From positions 1-42,197 of the forward strand of contig NZ_JAPTYD010000031.1 in the NCBI RefSeq assembly GCF_026913015.1: DNA of 42,197 nucleotides. The letters are read 5' to 3'. This document shows positions 1-11,221 of this stretch, piece by piece. This stretch comes from Paracoccus benzoatiresistens. Its GTDB lineage: Bacteria > Pseudomonadota > Alphaproteobacteria > Rhodobacterales > Rhodobacteraceae. The first letter of the stretch is position 1, and each line of letters opens with the position of its first letter. The translations under genes and the position numbers were made by a program. Under the pieces are notes generated by a model. The model had not been told where the DNA came from, made no database searches, and worked only from the letters and a program-made list of their open reading frames with translations.

Positions 1-110
1 GTGCGACTGGCGGGACTTCAACCGGCTGACGTCATTCAGGCGTCCTGAGAGACCAACACGATATGCGGACATCCCCTTTTTTTTTGGGCCGCCCCTCACG
101 AAATCGCGGC

Positions 111-139
111 TTGATCGTGTCCCCGGCGCTGCCTAGCGT
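111..139 (+). promoter_or_regulatory. Probable promoter of the yej operon
   Basis: A -35 box TTGATC (111-116) and a -10 box TAGCGT (134-139) are separated by exactly 17 bases, about 30 bases before the yejA start. The same TTG-N17-TAG pattern precedes ychF, tex and the tRNA-Ser gene in this window, which supports it. Bases 1-110 hold no gene that can be supported; a reading frame entering at the left edge stops at 46-48 and is too short to identify. Confidence 0.5.
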
Positions 140-168
140 GCAGCAGACACCACAGCCGGAGTTCGCCG

Positions 169-2040
169 ATGCACCGCCTTGCCCTGATCGCCGCCCTGGC
201 CCTTGCCCCGGCATCCGCCGCCCTGTCGCAAGAGGCAACGGCAGCCGAGGCGGCCGAGGGGGCCGGGAAGGTCGTCAAGACCCATGCCATCGCGCTGTTT
301 GGCGAACCCGCGCTGCCCGCCGACTTCCCCCATTACCGCTATGTCAATCCCGACGCACCCAAGGGGGGCGAGATTTCCTTTGGCGCGGTCGGCGGCTTTG
401 ACAGCTACAACCCCTTCACGCATCGCGGCCGGGCCATCGCGCTGGCGGTGATCCAGCTGGAACGGCTGATGGACAGCCCTGCGGACGAACTGGGCGTCGA
501 TTACTGCCTGCTCTGCGAGACGCTGGAATATCCCGAGAGCAAGGACTGGGTGATCTTCAACCTGCGTCCCGAGGCGAAGTTCAGCGACGGCACGCCCCTG
601 ACCGCCCATGACGTGCTGTTCAGCTTCGAGACCCTGCGCGACAAGGGCCTGTCCTCGTTCCGCATGGCGATGCAGCAGATGGTCGCCAAGGCCGAGGTCC
701 TGGACGACCACCGCATCAAGTTCACCTTTGCCGAAGGCTATCCCCGCCGCGACGTGATCAGCCAGATGGGCAGCCAGATCGTCTTCTCGAAAAAGGACTT
801 CGAGGAGAACAACCGCGACCTGGAGCAAAGCACCAATATCCCTTACGTCGGATCGGGCCCCTACATGTTCGACCGCGCCGACATGGGCCGCACGATGATC
901 GTCAAGCGCAACCCCGACTATTGGGGCAAGGACCTGCCGATCAACAAGGGCCGCTTCAACTTCGACCGCATCCGCTATGAGATGTTTGGCGATTTCGACA
1001 GCGCCTTCGAGGCATTCAAGGCGGGAGAATACACCTTCCGCAACGAGACATCCTCGATGCACTGGTCCACGCGCTATGACTTCCCGGCGCTGGCCTCGGG
1101 CGCGGTGGTGCGGGAAACGCTGCCTGACGGGCAGATCGCCAGCGCCGATGGCTGGGTCTTCAACCTGCGCCGCGAGAAGTTCAAGGACATCCGCGTGCGC
1201 GAGGCGATCGGGCTGATGTTCAACTTCGAGTGGACGAACCAGACGCTGCTTTACGGCCTGGAAACGCGCGTCAACTCGTTCTGGGACAACAGCCAGTTCC
1301 GCGCCGACGGCCCCCCCACGCCCGAGGAGGTCGCGCTGCTGGAACCCGTCGCGGGCGATCTGCCCGAAGGGATCCTGACCGAGCCCGCCGTGGTCCAGCC
1401 CACCTCGGGTGAACGCCAGCTTGACCGCAAGAACATGCGCCGCGCCGTGTCCCTGCTGGACGAAGCCGGATGGACGGTGGGCAGCGATGGCGTGCGCCGC
1501 AATGCGGCGGGCGAGGTGCTGACGCTCGAAATCCTGAATGACGATGTAGGCAACGACCGGATCATCAACCCCTTCATCCAGAATCTGCGCGCCATCGGCA
1601 TCGACGCCACCAACCGCCGCGTGGACAATGCGGAAATGCAGTTGCGAACCCGGTCCAAGGATTTCGACATGGTCGAGGATTCGCTGGGCCAGTCCTATGC
1701 CATCGGCGGCTATGCCGGCCAGGTCTTCGGGTCCGAGGATGCGGATGACGTGTTCAACCCGATGGGCCTGGCGAACCCGGCCATCGACAAACTGCTGGAG
1801 GTCGGCCAACAGGCGGAAACGCAGGAGGACAACATCGTGGCGATCAACGCGCTGGACCGCGCGCTGCGCAGCCTGCGCTTCTGGGTGCCGAAATGGTTCA
1901 AGGCGGAATACACGCTGGCATATTACGACATCTATCGCCACCCCGAAACCATGCCGCCCTATGCGCTTGGCACGCTGGATTTCTGGTGGGCCGATACTGC
2001 CCGCGAGGCTGAACTGAAGGCGGCGGGCGCGATCCGCTAA
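169..2040 (+). CDS. yejA: Periplasmic substrate-binding protein of a peptide ABC importer (YejA-like, SBP family 5)
   Basis: This 623-residue protein begins with a short basic N-terminus and a hydrophobic signal peptide ending near residues 17-20, so it should act in the periplasm. The body has the features of the large family-5 (oligopeptide/dipeptide) binding proteins, including an early FDSYNPFT segment and the NPDYWGKDLP segment typical of YejA. It would capture oligopeptides or peptide-like compounds and deliver them to the YejBE channel. In E. coli the Yej system imports microcin C, but the natural substrate here cannot be told. It is the first gene of the set yejA-yejB-yejE-yejF-glycosyltransferase. 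The family call is secure and the exact ligand is unknown. Confidence 0.9.
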   Translation: MHRLALIAALALAPASAALSQEATAAEAAEGAGKVVKTHAIALFGEPALPADFPHYRYVNPDAPKGGEISFGAVGGFDSYNPFTHRGRAIALAVIQLERLMDSPADELGVDYCLLCETLEYPESKDWVIFNLRPEAKFSDGTPLTAHDVLFSFETLRDKGLSSFRMAMQQMVAKAEVLDDHRIKFTFAEGYPRRDVISQMGSQIVFSKKDFEENNRDLEQSTNIPYVGSGPYMFDRADMGRTMIVKRNPDYWGKDLPINKGRFNFDRIRYEMFGDFDSAFEAFKAGEYTFRNETSSMHWSTRYDFPALASGAVVRETLPDGQIASADGWVFNLRREKFKDIRVREAIGLMFNFEWTNQTLLYGLETRVNSFWDNSQFRADGPPTPEEVALLEPVAGDLPEGILTEPAVVQPTSGERQLDRKNMRRAVSLLDEAGWTVGSDGVRRNAAGEVLTLEILNDDVGNDRIINPFIQNLRAIGIDATNRRVDNAEMQLRTRSKDFDMVEDSLGQSYAIGGYAGQVFGSEDADDVFNPMGLANPAIDKLLEVGQQAETQEDNIVAINALDRALRSLRFWVPKWFKAEYTLAYYDIYRHPETMPPYALGTLDFWWADTAREAELKAAGAIR

Positions 2041-2065
2041 CGGCAGGGTTGATTTCCCGGCGGTC

Positions 2066-2082
2066 CGGCCCGACAAGGGCCG
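2066..2082 (+). other. Intergenic hairpin between yejA and yejB
   Basis: CGGCCC (2066-2071) can pair with GGGCCG (2077-2082) around a 5-base loop in the 90-base gap after the binding-protein gene. No T-run follows, so full termination is unlikely. Such hairpins after a binding-protein gene often protect its mRNA 3' end, giving more binding protein than permease. A similar element lies between frcB and frcC. Confidence 0.35.
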
Positions 2083-2130
2083 ACAACGGAAAAGGGGCCG
2101 CGAAGGCCCGCAAGGGGCAAGGGCAATCCG

Positions 2131-3207
2131 ATGGGCGCCTATATCCTGCGGCGGTTGCTGCTGATCATCCCGACGCTGATCGGGATCATGGTGGTGAACT
2201 TCACCCTGACGCAATTCGTGCCGGGCGGCCCGATCGAGCAGATCGCGGCCCAGGTTCAAGGGGCGGGCGACGTCTTCAGCAACATCTCGGGCGCAGGCGC
2301 CGGGGCCGATACCGGCGTGGTCGAGGGGTATGAGGGCGCGCGAGGCCTGCCGCCCGAGTTCATCGCCCAGCTGGAAAAGGAATTCGGCTTCGACAAGCCG
2401 CCCTTGCAGCGGTTCCTGTCGATGATGGGCAATTACCTGACCTTCGATTTCGGGACCAGCTGGTTCCGGTCGATCAGCGTCATCGACCTGGTGGTGGAAA
2501 AGATGCCGGTATCGATCACGCTGGGCCTGTGGTCCACGCTGCTGGCCTATCTGATCTCGATCCCGCTGGGCATCCGCAAGGCCACGCGGGACGGAACGCG
2601 GTTCGACACCTGGACCTCGGCCGTGATCATCATGGCCTATGCCATCCCGGCATTCCTGTTCGCGGTGCTGCTGATGGTGCTGTTCGCGGGCGGCAGCTAT
2701 TGGCAGATCTTCCCGTTGCGGGGGCTGACCAGCGACAACTTCGCCGACCTGTCGCTGTGGGGCAAGATCAAGGACTATGCCTGGCACGCGACGCTGCCGG
2801 TCATCGCCTCGACCATTTCCAGCTTTGCCACCCTGACCCTGCTGACCAAGAACAGCTTTTTGGACGAGATCAACAAGCAATACGTGATGACCGCCCGCGC
2901 CAAGGGCCTGACCGAGGGCCGCGTGCTTTACGGCCATGTCTTCCGAAACGCCATGCTGATCGTGATCGCGGGTTTTCCGGCGATGTTCCTGGGCGTCTTC
3001 TTCGGGGCGTCCATCCTGATCGAGACGATTTTCTCGCTGGACGGGCTTGGCCGCCTGGGGTTCGAGGCGGCGGTGCAGCGCGATTATCCGGTGATCTTCG
3101 GCACGCTTTACGTCTTCGGCCTGATGAGCTTGGTCGTGGGTCTTCTGTCGGACATGATGTATGTCTTTGTCGATCCGCGCATCGACTTTGAATCGAGGGC
3201 CGGGTGA
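2131..3207 (+). CDS. yejB: Peptide ABC importer permease (YejB-like)
   Basis: A 358-residue inner-membrane permease. The start [20 protein letters not shown] is the classic first transmembrane helix of the DppB/OppB/YejB family, followed by [16 protein letters not shown]. Several further hydrophobic segments are visible, and the cytoplasmic EAA-type loop ([23 protein letters not shown]) is where the ATPase docks. The insertion near residues 40-75 ([15 protein letters not shown]...) is typical of YejB rather than OppB. It would form the channel with YejE. An AAGGG ribosome-binding site lies 8 bases upstream of the ATG, and the gene overlaps yejE by 4 bases. Confidence 0.92.
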   Translation: MGAYILRRLLLIIPTLIGIMVVNFTLTQFVPGGPIEQIAAQVQGAGDVFSNISGAGAGADTGVVEGYEGARGLPPEFIAQLEKEFGFDKPPLQRFLSMMGNYLTFDFGTSWFRSISVIDLVVEKMPVSITLGLWSTLLAYLISIPLGIRKATRDGTRFDTWTSAVIIMAYAIPAFLFAVLLMVLFAGGSYWQIFPLRGLTSDNFADLSLWGKIKDYAWHATLPVIASTISSFATLTLLTKNSFLDEINKQYVMTARAKGLTEGRVLYGHVFRNAMLIVIAGFPAMFLGVFFGASILIETIFSLDGLGRLGFEAAVQRDYPVIFGTLYVFGLMSLVVGLLSDMMYVFVDPRIDFESRAG

Positions 3208-4306
3208 TGGCGCTCAGCGAACTCAACCGCCGCCGCTGGCGCAATTTCCGCCGCAACGGCCGGGCCTTCTGGTCTCTGGTGATCTTTTCGGTGCTGTTCG
3301 TGGTGGCGATGTGCGCCGAGATCGTGGCCAACGACAAGCCCATCGTTGCCAGCTATCGGGGGGAATTCTATTTCCCCGCCTATCGCTTCTATCCCGAGAC
3401 TACCTTCGGCGGCGATTTCGGGACCGAGGCGATCTATAACGACCCGGCCGTGCAATGCCTGATCGTCACCGGAGGCAGCCAGGATTGCTGGGATACCCCC
3501 GAGGATCTGATCGCCGCCGTCAGGGCCGGGACCAGCGACATCCCCGAGGCCGAGCAAGGCTGGATGATCTGGCCACCTATCCCCTTCCATTACTCCACCA
3601 TCAACAACGTGGGCAGCGCCCCGAGCGCGCCTGACGCCACCCACTGGCTGGGCACCGACGACACCGCGCGCGACGTTCTGGCGCGGGTGATCTATGGCTT
3701 CCGCATCTCGATCCTGTTCACGCTGATCGTGACGGTGGTGGCATCGGTCGTGGGGATCGCTGCGGGCGCGATCCAGGGCTATTTCGGCGGACGCACCGAC
3801 CTGGTCTTCCAGCGGGTGCTGGAGATCTGGGCCTCGACGCCCTCGCTTTACGTGATCATCATCCTGTTCGCGATCCTGGGGCGCAGCTTCTGGCTGCTGG
3901 TCTTCGTGACCATCCTGTTCGGCTGGCCCGCGCTTGTGGGCGTGGTCCGGGCCGAGTTCCTGCGGGCGCGCAACCTCGAATATGTTCGCGCGGCGCGCGC
4001 CCTCGGCGTTTCCGACCGCACCATCATGTTCCGCCATATCCTGCCCAATGCCATGGTCGCCACGCTGACCATGCTGCCCTTTGTCGTGACGGGCACGATC
4101 AGCGGCCTGGCGGCGCTGGACTATCTGGGCTACGGGCTCCCGGCATCGGCGCCCTCGCTTGGGGAACTGGCGCTGCAGGCCAAGCAGAACCTTCAGGCGC
4201 CGTGGCTGGCCTTCACGGCCTTCTTCACCTTCGCGATCATGCTGTCGCTGCTGGTCTTCATCTTCGAAGGGGTGCGCGACGCCTTCGATCCGCGAAAGAC
4301 GTTCAA

Positions 4307-4310
<4 letters not shown>
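3204..4310 (+). CDS. yejE: Peptide ABC importer permease (YejE-like)
   Basis: A 368-residue inner-membrane permease of the DppC/OppC/YejE family. It has an N-terminal helix ([21 protein letters not shown]), then a long periplasmic segment of about 120 residues between helices 1 and 2 that is characteristic of YejE. The conserved [20 protein letters not shown] motif and an EAA loop ([25 protein letters not shown]) follow. Its ATG overlaps the yejB stop and its own stop overlaps the yejF start (ATGA), so translation of the three genes is probably coupled. It is the second half of the transmembrane channel. Confidence 0.92.
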
Positions 4311-6015
<1,705 letters not shown>

Positions 6016-6019
<4 letters not shown>

Positions 6020-7239
6020 AGATCCTGTTCGTCCACCAGAACTTTCCCGGACAGTTTCCCCATCTTGCGCCGGCGCTGGCGGCGCGCGGCCACCAGGTTC
6101 TGGCCCTGACGGACGAGAAGAACCAGCGGCCAAGCCCTGTCCCGACCCTGCGCTACAAGACGCCCGAGCCGGTCGAGACCAGCAGCGCCTTTGGCCGCAG
6201 CTATGCGGGACACGCCGAACGCGGCTATCTGGCGGCGCGGGGCGCGCGGGCGATGCGCGACCGGCACGGCTTCACGCCCGACCTGATCATCGGCCACACG
6301 GGCTGGGGCGAAACGCTGTTTCTTCAGGAAATCTGGGCCAAGGCGAAGCTTCTGGTCTATGCGGAACTTCTGTATCGCACGCGTGGCCATGATGTCGGCT
6401 TCGACCCAGAATTTCAGGCGGACAACGACGAATCGCGGATGATGGCCTTGGCCCGCAGCGCCCATCTGATCCAGGGAATCGTGCAGGCTGACGCGGCGAT
6501 CTCGCCCACCCGCTACCAGGCCGACAGCTTCCCGCCCGCGTTGCGGGGCAAGATCACCGTCATCCATGACGGCATCGACACCGCCCGCGTCCGCCCGAAC
6601 CCGGCAGCCAGCCTGACCCTGCCGGGCGGGCAGGTGCTGCGCGCGGGGGATGAGGTCCTGTCCTATGTCAGCCGCTCGCTGGAGCCCTATCGCGGCTTTC
6701 ACATCTTCATGCGCGCCTTGCCCGATGTTCTGGCCGCCCGTCCGCAGGCGCAGGTGGTCGTGGTCGGGGCCGAGGGCGTCAGCTATGGCAGCGCACCCCG
6801 GGAAGGCGGCAGCTGGAAGGCCAGGATGCTGGCAGAACTGGGCGACCGGCTTGATCTGTCGCGCGTCCATTTCCTGGGGCGCGTCCCTTATCCCGACTAT
6901 CTCTCGCTGATCCAGTTGGCCCGCGTCCATTGCTATCTGACCTATCCCTTCGTGCTGTCATGGTCCCTGACCGAGGCCCTGGCGGCGGGAGGCTATGTCG
7001 TGGCGTCCGACACCGAACCCGTGCGCGAGTTGATCCGCGACGGCGATAACGGCCGCTTGGTGCCATTCTTCGACATTCCCGCGCTGTCCGCCGCTCTGAT
7101 CCAGGGCCTTGAGGGGGATCCCGAGGCAGACCGCCTGCGGGCGGCGGCGCGGCAGACCATCCTTGACGGCTATGACCTGCACCGCCACAGCCTGCCGCGC
7201 CAGATCGCATGGGTGGAAAGCTTCGCCCCGATGGGCTAG
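6016..7239 (+). CDS. Glycosyltransferase, GT4-like (GT-B fold)
   Basis: A 407-residue protein that starts MKILFVHQNFPGQFPHLAPALAARGH, the typical first strand and loop of GT-B retaining glycosyltransferases. The C-terminal half carries the donor-binding fold (YVSRSLEPYRGFHIFMRALP, VVVVGAEG, VHFLGRVPYPDYL) and ends with LTEALAAGGYVVASDTEPVRELI, the family's E-x7-E region. It should transfer a sugar from a nucleotide donor to an unknown acceptor in the cytoplasm or at the membrane. Its ATG overlaps the yejF stop (ATGA), so it is likely translated with the importer, an association that is not part of the classic yejABEF operon. It has no signal peptide and no membrane segment. Confidence 0.82.
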
Positions 7240-7266
7240 ATCCGCGATGACAACGAAAGGCGCATC

Positions 7267-8685
7267 ATGGTCGAGATCCGGCTGACGAATACCCGCACCC
7301 GCACCAAGCAGGCGTTCCAGCCTCTGGACCCGCAAAACGTGCGGCTCTATCTCTGCGGGCCGACCGTCTATGATCGCGCGCATCTGGGCAATGCCCGGCC
7401 GGTGCTGGTCTTCGACGTGCTGGTGCGGCTGCTGCGCCATGTCTATGGCGCGGACCACGTCACCTATGTCCGCAACTTCACCGACGTGGACGACAAGATC
7501 AATGCCCGCGCCGCCGCCACCGGCCGCGACATCCGCGAGATCACCGAGGAAACGGTGGCCTGGTATCACGACGACATGGACGCGCTTGGCGCCGACCGCC
7601 CCGATCATGAACCCCGCGCGACCGAATACATCGTGCAGATGATCGCCATGATCGAGACCCTGATCACACGCGGCCATGCCTATGAGGCCGAGGGGCATGT
7701 GCTGTTCGACGTGCGCTCCTTCCCCGAATACGGCCGCCTGTCGGGCCGTTCCGTGGATGACATGATCGCAGGCGCCCGGGTCGAGGTCGCGCCCTTCAAG
7801 CGCGATCCCATGGACTTCGTCCTGTGGAAACCGTCCGAGGCCGACCAGCCCGGCTGGGACAGCCCTTGGGGCAGGGGCCGCCCGGGCTGGCATATCGAAT
7901 GCTCGGCCATGTCAGCGGCGCTTCTGGGGCCAAGCTTCGACATCCACGGCGGCGGCATCGACCTGCAATTTCCGCACCATGAGAACGAGGTCGCGCAAAG
8001 CTGCTGCGCCCATCCCGGCGCGGGTTTCGCCAATGTCTGGCTGCACAACGAGATGCTGCAGGTCGAGGGCAAGAAGATGTCCAAGTCGCTGGGCAACTTC
8101 TTCACCGTCCGCGACTTGCTGGACCGTCGCATCGCGGGCGAGGTGATCCGGTATGTCCTGCTGTCCACCCATTACCGCAAGCCGATGGACTGGACCCAAG
8201 GCAAGGCGGACGAGGCGCGCGACATCCTGTGGCAGTGGCGGCTCTTGACCAAGGACGTGGAGCCGGCAGCCGCGCCACATCCCGAGGTCATCGAAGCGCT
8301 TGCCAACGACCTGAACACGCCGGGCGCGATTGCCGTGCTGCACCGGCTGAAGGACGACCCGGCGCTGCTCTTGGCCTCGGCACGCTTCATCGGGCTGCTG
8401 CAGGCGGGCGGTGACGACTGGATGCGGGCCGATTACCAGGCGCTGGACAGCCAGTCGGCCTTCAAGGACTTCGACCAGATCCTGGCCGCGTTGCAGGACC
8501 GGCTGGCCGATATCCGGGCTCAGGCGATGGCCAGCAAGGACTTCTCGCGCCTCGACCGGGCAAAGGCCGATCTGACCGGCGCGGGGCTGGAGGTGCGCAT
8601 GTCCAAGGCCGGGATCGAGCTTCTGGTCCGCCCGACCACGGTGCAGCGGGACGTGGCCCGCATCGCCGAGGACTTGCTCGCGTGA
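7267..8685 (+). CDS. cysS: Cysteinyl-tRNA synthetase
   Basis: A 472-residue class I aminoacyl-tRNA synthetase that charges tRNA-Cys. The zinc site that recognises cysteine is complete: C30 (LCGPTVYD), C212 (WHIECSAM), H237 and E241 (FPHHENE). The HIGH motif appears as HLGN (39-42), and KMSKS is intact at 270-274 in [12 protein letters not shown]. Length is normal for bacterial CysRS. A GAAAGG ribosome-binding site precedes the ATG. The stop codon overlaps the GTG start of the next gene by 4 bases, so the two are probably co-translated. Confidence 0.97.
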   Translation: MVEIRLTNTRTRTKQAFQPLDPQNVRLYLCGPTVYDRAHLGNARPVLVFDVLVRLLRHVYGADHVTYVRNFTDVDDKINARAAATGRDIREITEETVAWYHDDMDALGADRPDHEPRATEYIVQMIAMIETLITRGHAYEAEGHVLFDVRSFPEYGRLSGRSVDDMIAGARVEVAPFKRDPMDFVLWKPSEADQPGWDSPWGRGRPGWHIECSAMSAALLGPSFDIHGGGIDLQFPHHENEVAQSCCAHPGAGFANVWLHNEMLQVEGKKMSKSLGNFFTVRDLLDRRIAGEVIRYVLLSTHYRKPMDWTQGKADEARDILWQWRLLTKDVEPAAAPHPEVIEALANDLNTPGAIAVLHRLKDDPALLLASARFIGLLQAGGDDWMRADYQALDSQSAFKDFDQILAALQDRLADIRAQAMASKDFSRLDRAKADLTGAGLEVRMSKAGIELLVRPTTVQRDVARIAEDLLA

Positions 8686-9452
8686 CGCTGGAGGCCTGCA
8701 CCGAACTGGTGCGGAGCCAGGATCCCGACCGCTTTGGCGCCGTCCTGGTGGCACGCCCGGAGGATCGCCCTGCGCTGATAACGCTTTATGCGCTGAACCT
8801 CGAAATCGCGCGCGCACCGTTGCAGTCGGACGAGCCCATGCTGGCCGAGATGCGGCTGCAATGGTGGATCGATCGCCTGGCCGAGATGGGGACAGGCAAG
8901 GCGCCGCCCCTGCATGACGTGCTGACCCCCTTGTGGGAGGTCTGGGGCAAAAGCGCCGGCCAGGCCGTTCCGCTGGCCGAGGCGCGCCGCCGCGATTGCG
9001 AGCGGGAGCCACTGGCCGGTCCGGATGCGGTGGTGGATTATGTGACCGATACCGCCGGCCGGCTGATGGGACTGGCGGCGGAACGGCTTGGGGCCCCCGC
9101 CGAGGCACGCAGGGTGGTGGCCGACCAGGCGCTTGGCGCGGGGCTGGCCGCCTGGCTGCGTGCCTTGCCGCGCCTGCAACCTCTGCGGCTTGGGCTGGAC
9201 CAGCCACGACCTGCGGATGCGGTTGCGCTGGCCGGCATCGCCCGGGATGCCCTGCGCCGCGCCGCCCGGGCGCGGCATCTGCTGCCCAGACGGGCGACGG
9301 CAGCCCTGTATCCTGGCCCCCGCGTCCTGCACTTCCTGGCTGGTGTCCTGAGAGGTGACATAAACTGTTTTTCGGAAACACCTGATATCACGGAATTTCA
9401 GCGAAGGGCCGCTCTGGCGGGGCTGGCGCTGACCGGGCGATGGTGGCGATAG
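8682..9452 (+). CDS. Squalene/phytoene synthase-fold protein, NDUFAF6-like
   Basis: A 256-residue all-helical protein of the squalene/phytoene synthase superfamily. Recognisable parts are [16 protein letters not shown] near the start, [14 protein letters not shown], and [21 protein letters not shown]. The two Asp-rich DxxxD motifs needed for prenyl-diphosphate catalysis are not seen: the first region reads LQWWIDRL and the second TAGRLMG. It therefore resembles the NDUFAF6 branch (linked to respiratory complex I assembly in mitochondria) rather than a true carotenoid or hopanoid enzyme. The start is GTG at 8682, overlapping the cysS stop. The role in this bacterium is inferred only from family resemblance. 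Confidence 0.72.
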   Translation: MTLEACTELVRSQDPDRFGAVLVARPEDRPALITLYALNLEIARAPLQSDEPMLAEMRLQWWIDRLAEMGTGKAPPLHDVLTPLWEVWGKSAGQAVPLAEARRRDCEREPLAGPDAVVDYVTDTAGRLMGLAAERLGAPAEARRVVADQALGAGLAAWLRALPRLQPLRLGLDQPRPADAVALAGIARDALRRAARARHLLPRRATAALYPGPRVLHFLAGVLRGDINCFSETPDITEFQRRAALAGLALTGRWWR

Positions 9453-9542
9453 CGCCGGCGGGATGACAGTCGCATAAACCCTCTTTTCACGCTTTCGCCG
9501 ATATGAAAGGAATTGAGATGAGGGCGCGGCGGGAAGGATCGG

Positions 9543-10412
9543 ATGGCCAAGGCACTGGATGCACAGGCGAGGCGGGGTTATGCCCTCATCGCGCCGCCGT
9601 TCCTTTATGCGCTGCTGATCCTGGCCGCGCCGCTTCTGACCATCCTGACCTACAGCTTTCTGACCGACGGCTATCTGGAAGTCGTGCGCGACTTCACCCC
9701 CGCCAACTATGTCCAAGTCTGGACCGATCCGATCGTGCGCACGGTGATGCTCCGGTCGCTGATGGTCTCGGCCCTGGTCACGCTGGTGACGGTGCTTCTG
9801 GCCTTTCCGGTGGCCTACTACGTCAGCTTCATCGTCCGGCCCGAGAAGAAGGCCCTGTGGCTATTCCTGATCACCATCCCGTTCTGGACCAGCTACCTGA
9901 TCCGGGTGTTCTTGTGGAAGGTGATCCTTGGCTATAACGGTGTCATCAATTCCAGCCTGACCGGGCTTGGCATCATCGATGAGCCGCTGACCTTCATCCT
10001 CTACAATGTCAATTCCATCGTGATCACCCTGGCCCATGCCTATGCGCCCTTCGCGATCCTGCCGATCTTCGTGGCCCTGGAGAAGATCGACCGGTCCCTG
10101 CTCGAGGCCGGGCGCGACCTGGGGGAAAGCCGCGCGATGACCTTCTGGCGGGTGACGCTGCCCCTGGCGATGCCGGGGGTGCTGGCGGCGGTGCTGATCG
10201 TCTTCATCCCGACCATCGGCGATTACGTCACGCCCGAACTGATCGGCGGCGGCAAGATCCCGATGATCGCCAACCTGATCCAGGTGCAGATGCTGGCCCT
10301 GGACAACAGGCCGCTGGGATCGGCGCTGGCCGTGACGGCCATGGCAATCGTCGCGCTGGTCAGCATCGTGTTCCTGCTGATCAACCGCCGCTTCCTGAAG
10401 GCGCGGTCATGA
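9543..10412 (+). CDS. Polyamine-type ABC importer permease (PotB/PotH-like)
   Basis: A 289-residue inner-membrane permease with about six hydrophobic segments, starting with YALIAPPFLYALLILAAPLLTILTYSF. The EAA loop EKIDRSLLEAGRDLGESRAMTFWRVTLPLAMPGVLA matches the PotB/PotH branch of the binding-protein-dependent permeases. Conserved FPVAYYVSF and FWTSYLIRVFLWKVILG are also typical. It pairs with the next gene to form the channel, probably for spermidine, putrescine or a related cationic compound. A weak AGGA ribosome-binding site lies upstream. No periplasmic binding protein is found next to it. Confidence 0.88.
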   Translation: MAKALDAQARRGYALIAPPFLYALLILAAPLLTILTYSFLTDGYLEVVRDFTPANYVQVWTDPIVRTVMLRSLMVSALVTLVTVLLAFPVAYYVSFIVRPEKKALWLFLITIPFWTSYLIRVFLWKVILGYNGVINSSLTGLGIIDEPLTFILYNVNSIVITLAHAYAPFAILPIFVALEKIDRSLLEAGRDLGESRAMTFWRVTLPLAMPGVLAAVLIVFIPTIGDYVTPELIGGGKIPMIANLIQVQMLALDNRPLGSALAVTAMAIVALVSIVFLLINRRFLKARS

Positions 10413-11221
10413 GCGGGAAGGGGCGCGGCCTGCAGGCTTATGCGGCCTTGTACCTGCTGTTCCTTTACGCGCCGATCATTCTTCTGCCGCTGTTCGCGTT
10501 CAATTCGGGCACGATCATCGCCTTTCCCCTGCAAGGCTTCACCACCAACTGGTTCGCGCAGATGTGGGCCAATGCCACGCTGCGCACGGCGCTGACCAAC
10601 TCGCTGCTCATCGCGGTCAGCGCGGCGATCCTGGCGACCTGCCTTGGCATCTTCGCCGCCCGCGCCTCGACTCGGTTCGAGTTTCCGGGCAAGGGCGGCA
10701 TGATGGGCTTCATCCTGCTGCCCATGGTGCTGCCGGAAATCATCATCGCGATGTCGCTGCTGGTCGTGCTGCTGGGCGCCGGGGTGCAACTGTCGATCCT
10801 GACGGTGATCGTCGGCCACGTCCTGATCTGCATGCCTTATGCCATCGCGATCCTGTCCACGGCCTTCTCGTCCCTGGACAAGTCGCTGGAGGAAGCGGCC
10901 TATGACCTGGGAGAAACGCGGTGGAGCGCGTTCCGGCTGGTCACCCTGCCGCTGGTCATGCCCGGCATCATCAGTTCGCTGCTGATCTCCTTCACCATCA
11001 GCCTGGACGAATTCATCATCGCCTTCTTCCTGGCGGGCAACCAGCCGACGCTGCCCACCTATATCTTCAGCCAGCTGCGCTTCCCCAAGCAGATCCCGAT
11101 GATCATGGCGCTTGGCACCGTGCTGGTGGCGCTGTCCATCGTGCTGCTGACGCTGGGCGAGTACTTCCGCCGCCGCGGCAATGCCCGCATGGGCGGCAAT
11201 CCTACCGGAGGGTTCCTGTGA
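10409..11221 (+). CDS. Polyamine-type ABC importer permease (PotC/PotI-like)
   Basis: A 270-residue permease with an N-terminal helix (AALYLLFLYAPIILLPLFAF) and the FNSG segment characteristic of PotC/PotI. The EAA loop is SLDKSLEEAAYDLGETRWSAFRLVTLPLVMPGI, followed by SFTISLDEFIIAFFLAG, a highly conserved stretch of the PotC branch. Its ATG overlaps the preceding stop and its own stop overlaps the GTG of the ATPase gene, so the three genes form a tight operon. Confidence 0.9.
   Translation: MSGKGRGLQAYAALYLLFLYAPIILLPLFAFNSGTIIAFPLQGFTTNWFAQMWANATLRTALTNSLLIAVSAAILATCLGIFAARASTRFEFPGKGGMMGFILLPMVLPEIIIAMSLLVVLLGAGVQLSILTVIVGHVLICMPYAIAILSTAFSSLDKSLEEAAYDLGETRWSAFRLVTLPLVMPGIISSLLISFTISLDEFIIAFFLAGNQPTLPTYIFSQLRFPKQIPMIMALGTVLVALSIVLLTLGEYFRRRGNARMGGNPTGGFL

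Noticed and set aside
1..48. End of an upstream gene entering the window
   Set aside because: A frame does end at 46-48, but 15 residues are too few to show that it is coding.
133..2937. A 934-codon open frame on the minus strand
   Set aside because: It is antisense to yejA and yejB, has very low complexity (His/Gln/Arg/Asp-rich) and no recognisable domain; a usual artefact in GC-rich DNA.
8933..9381. Alternative frames on both strands over the squalene-synthase-fold gene
   Set aside because: The GTG start coupled to cysS and the family motifs support only the 8682-9452 frame.
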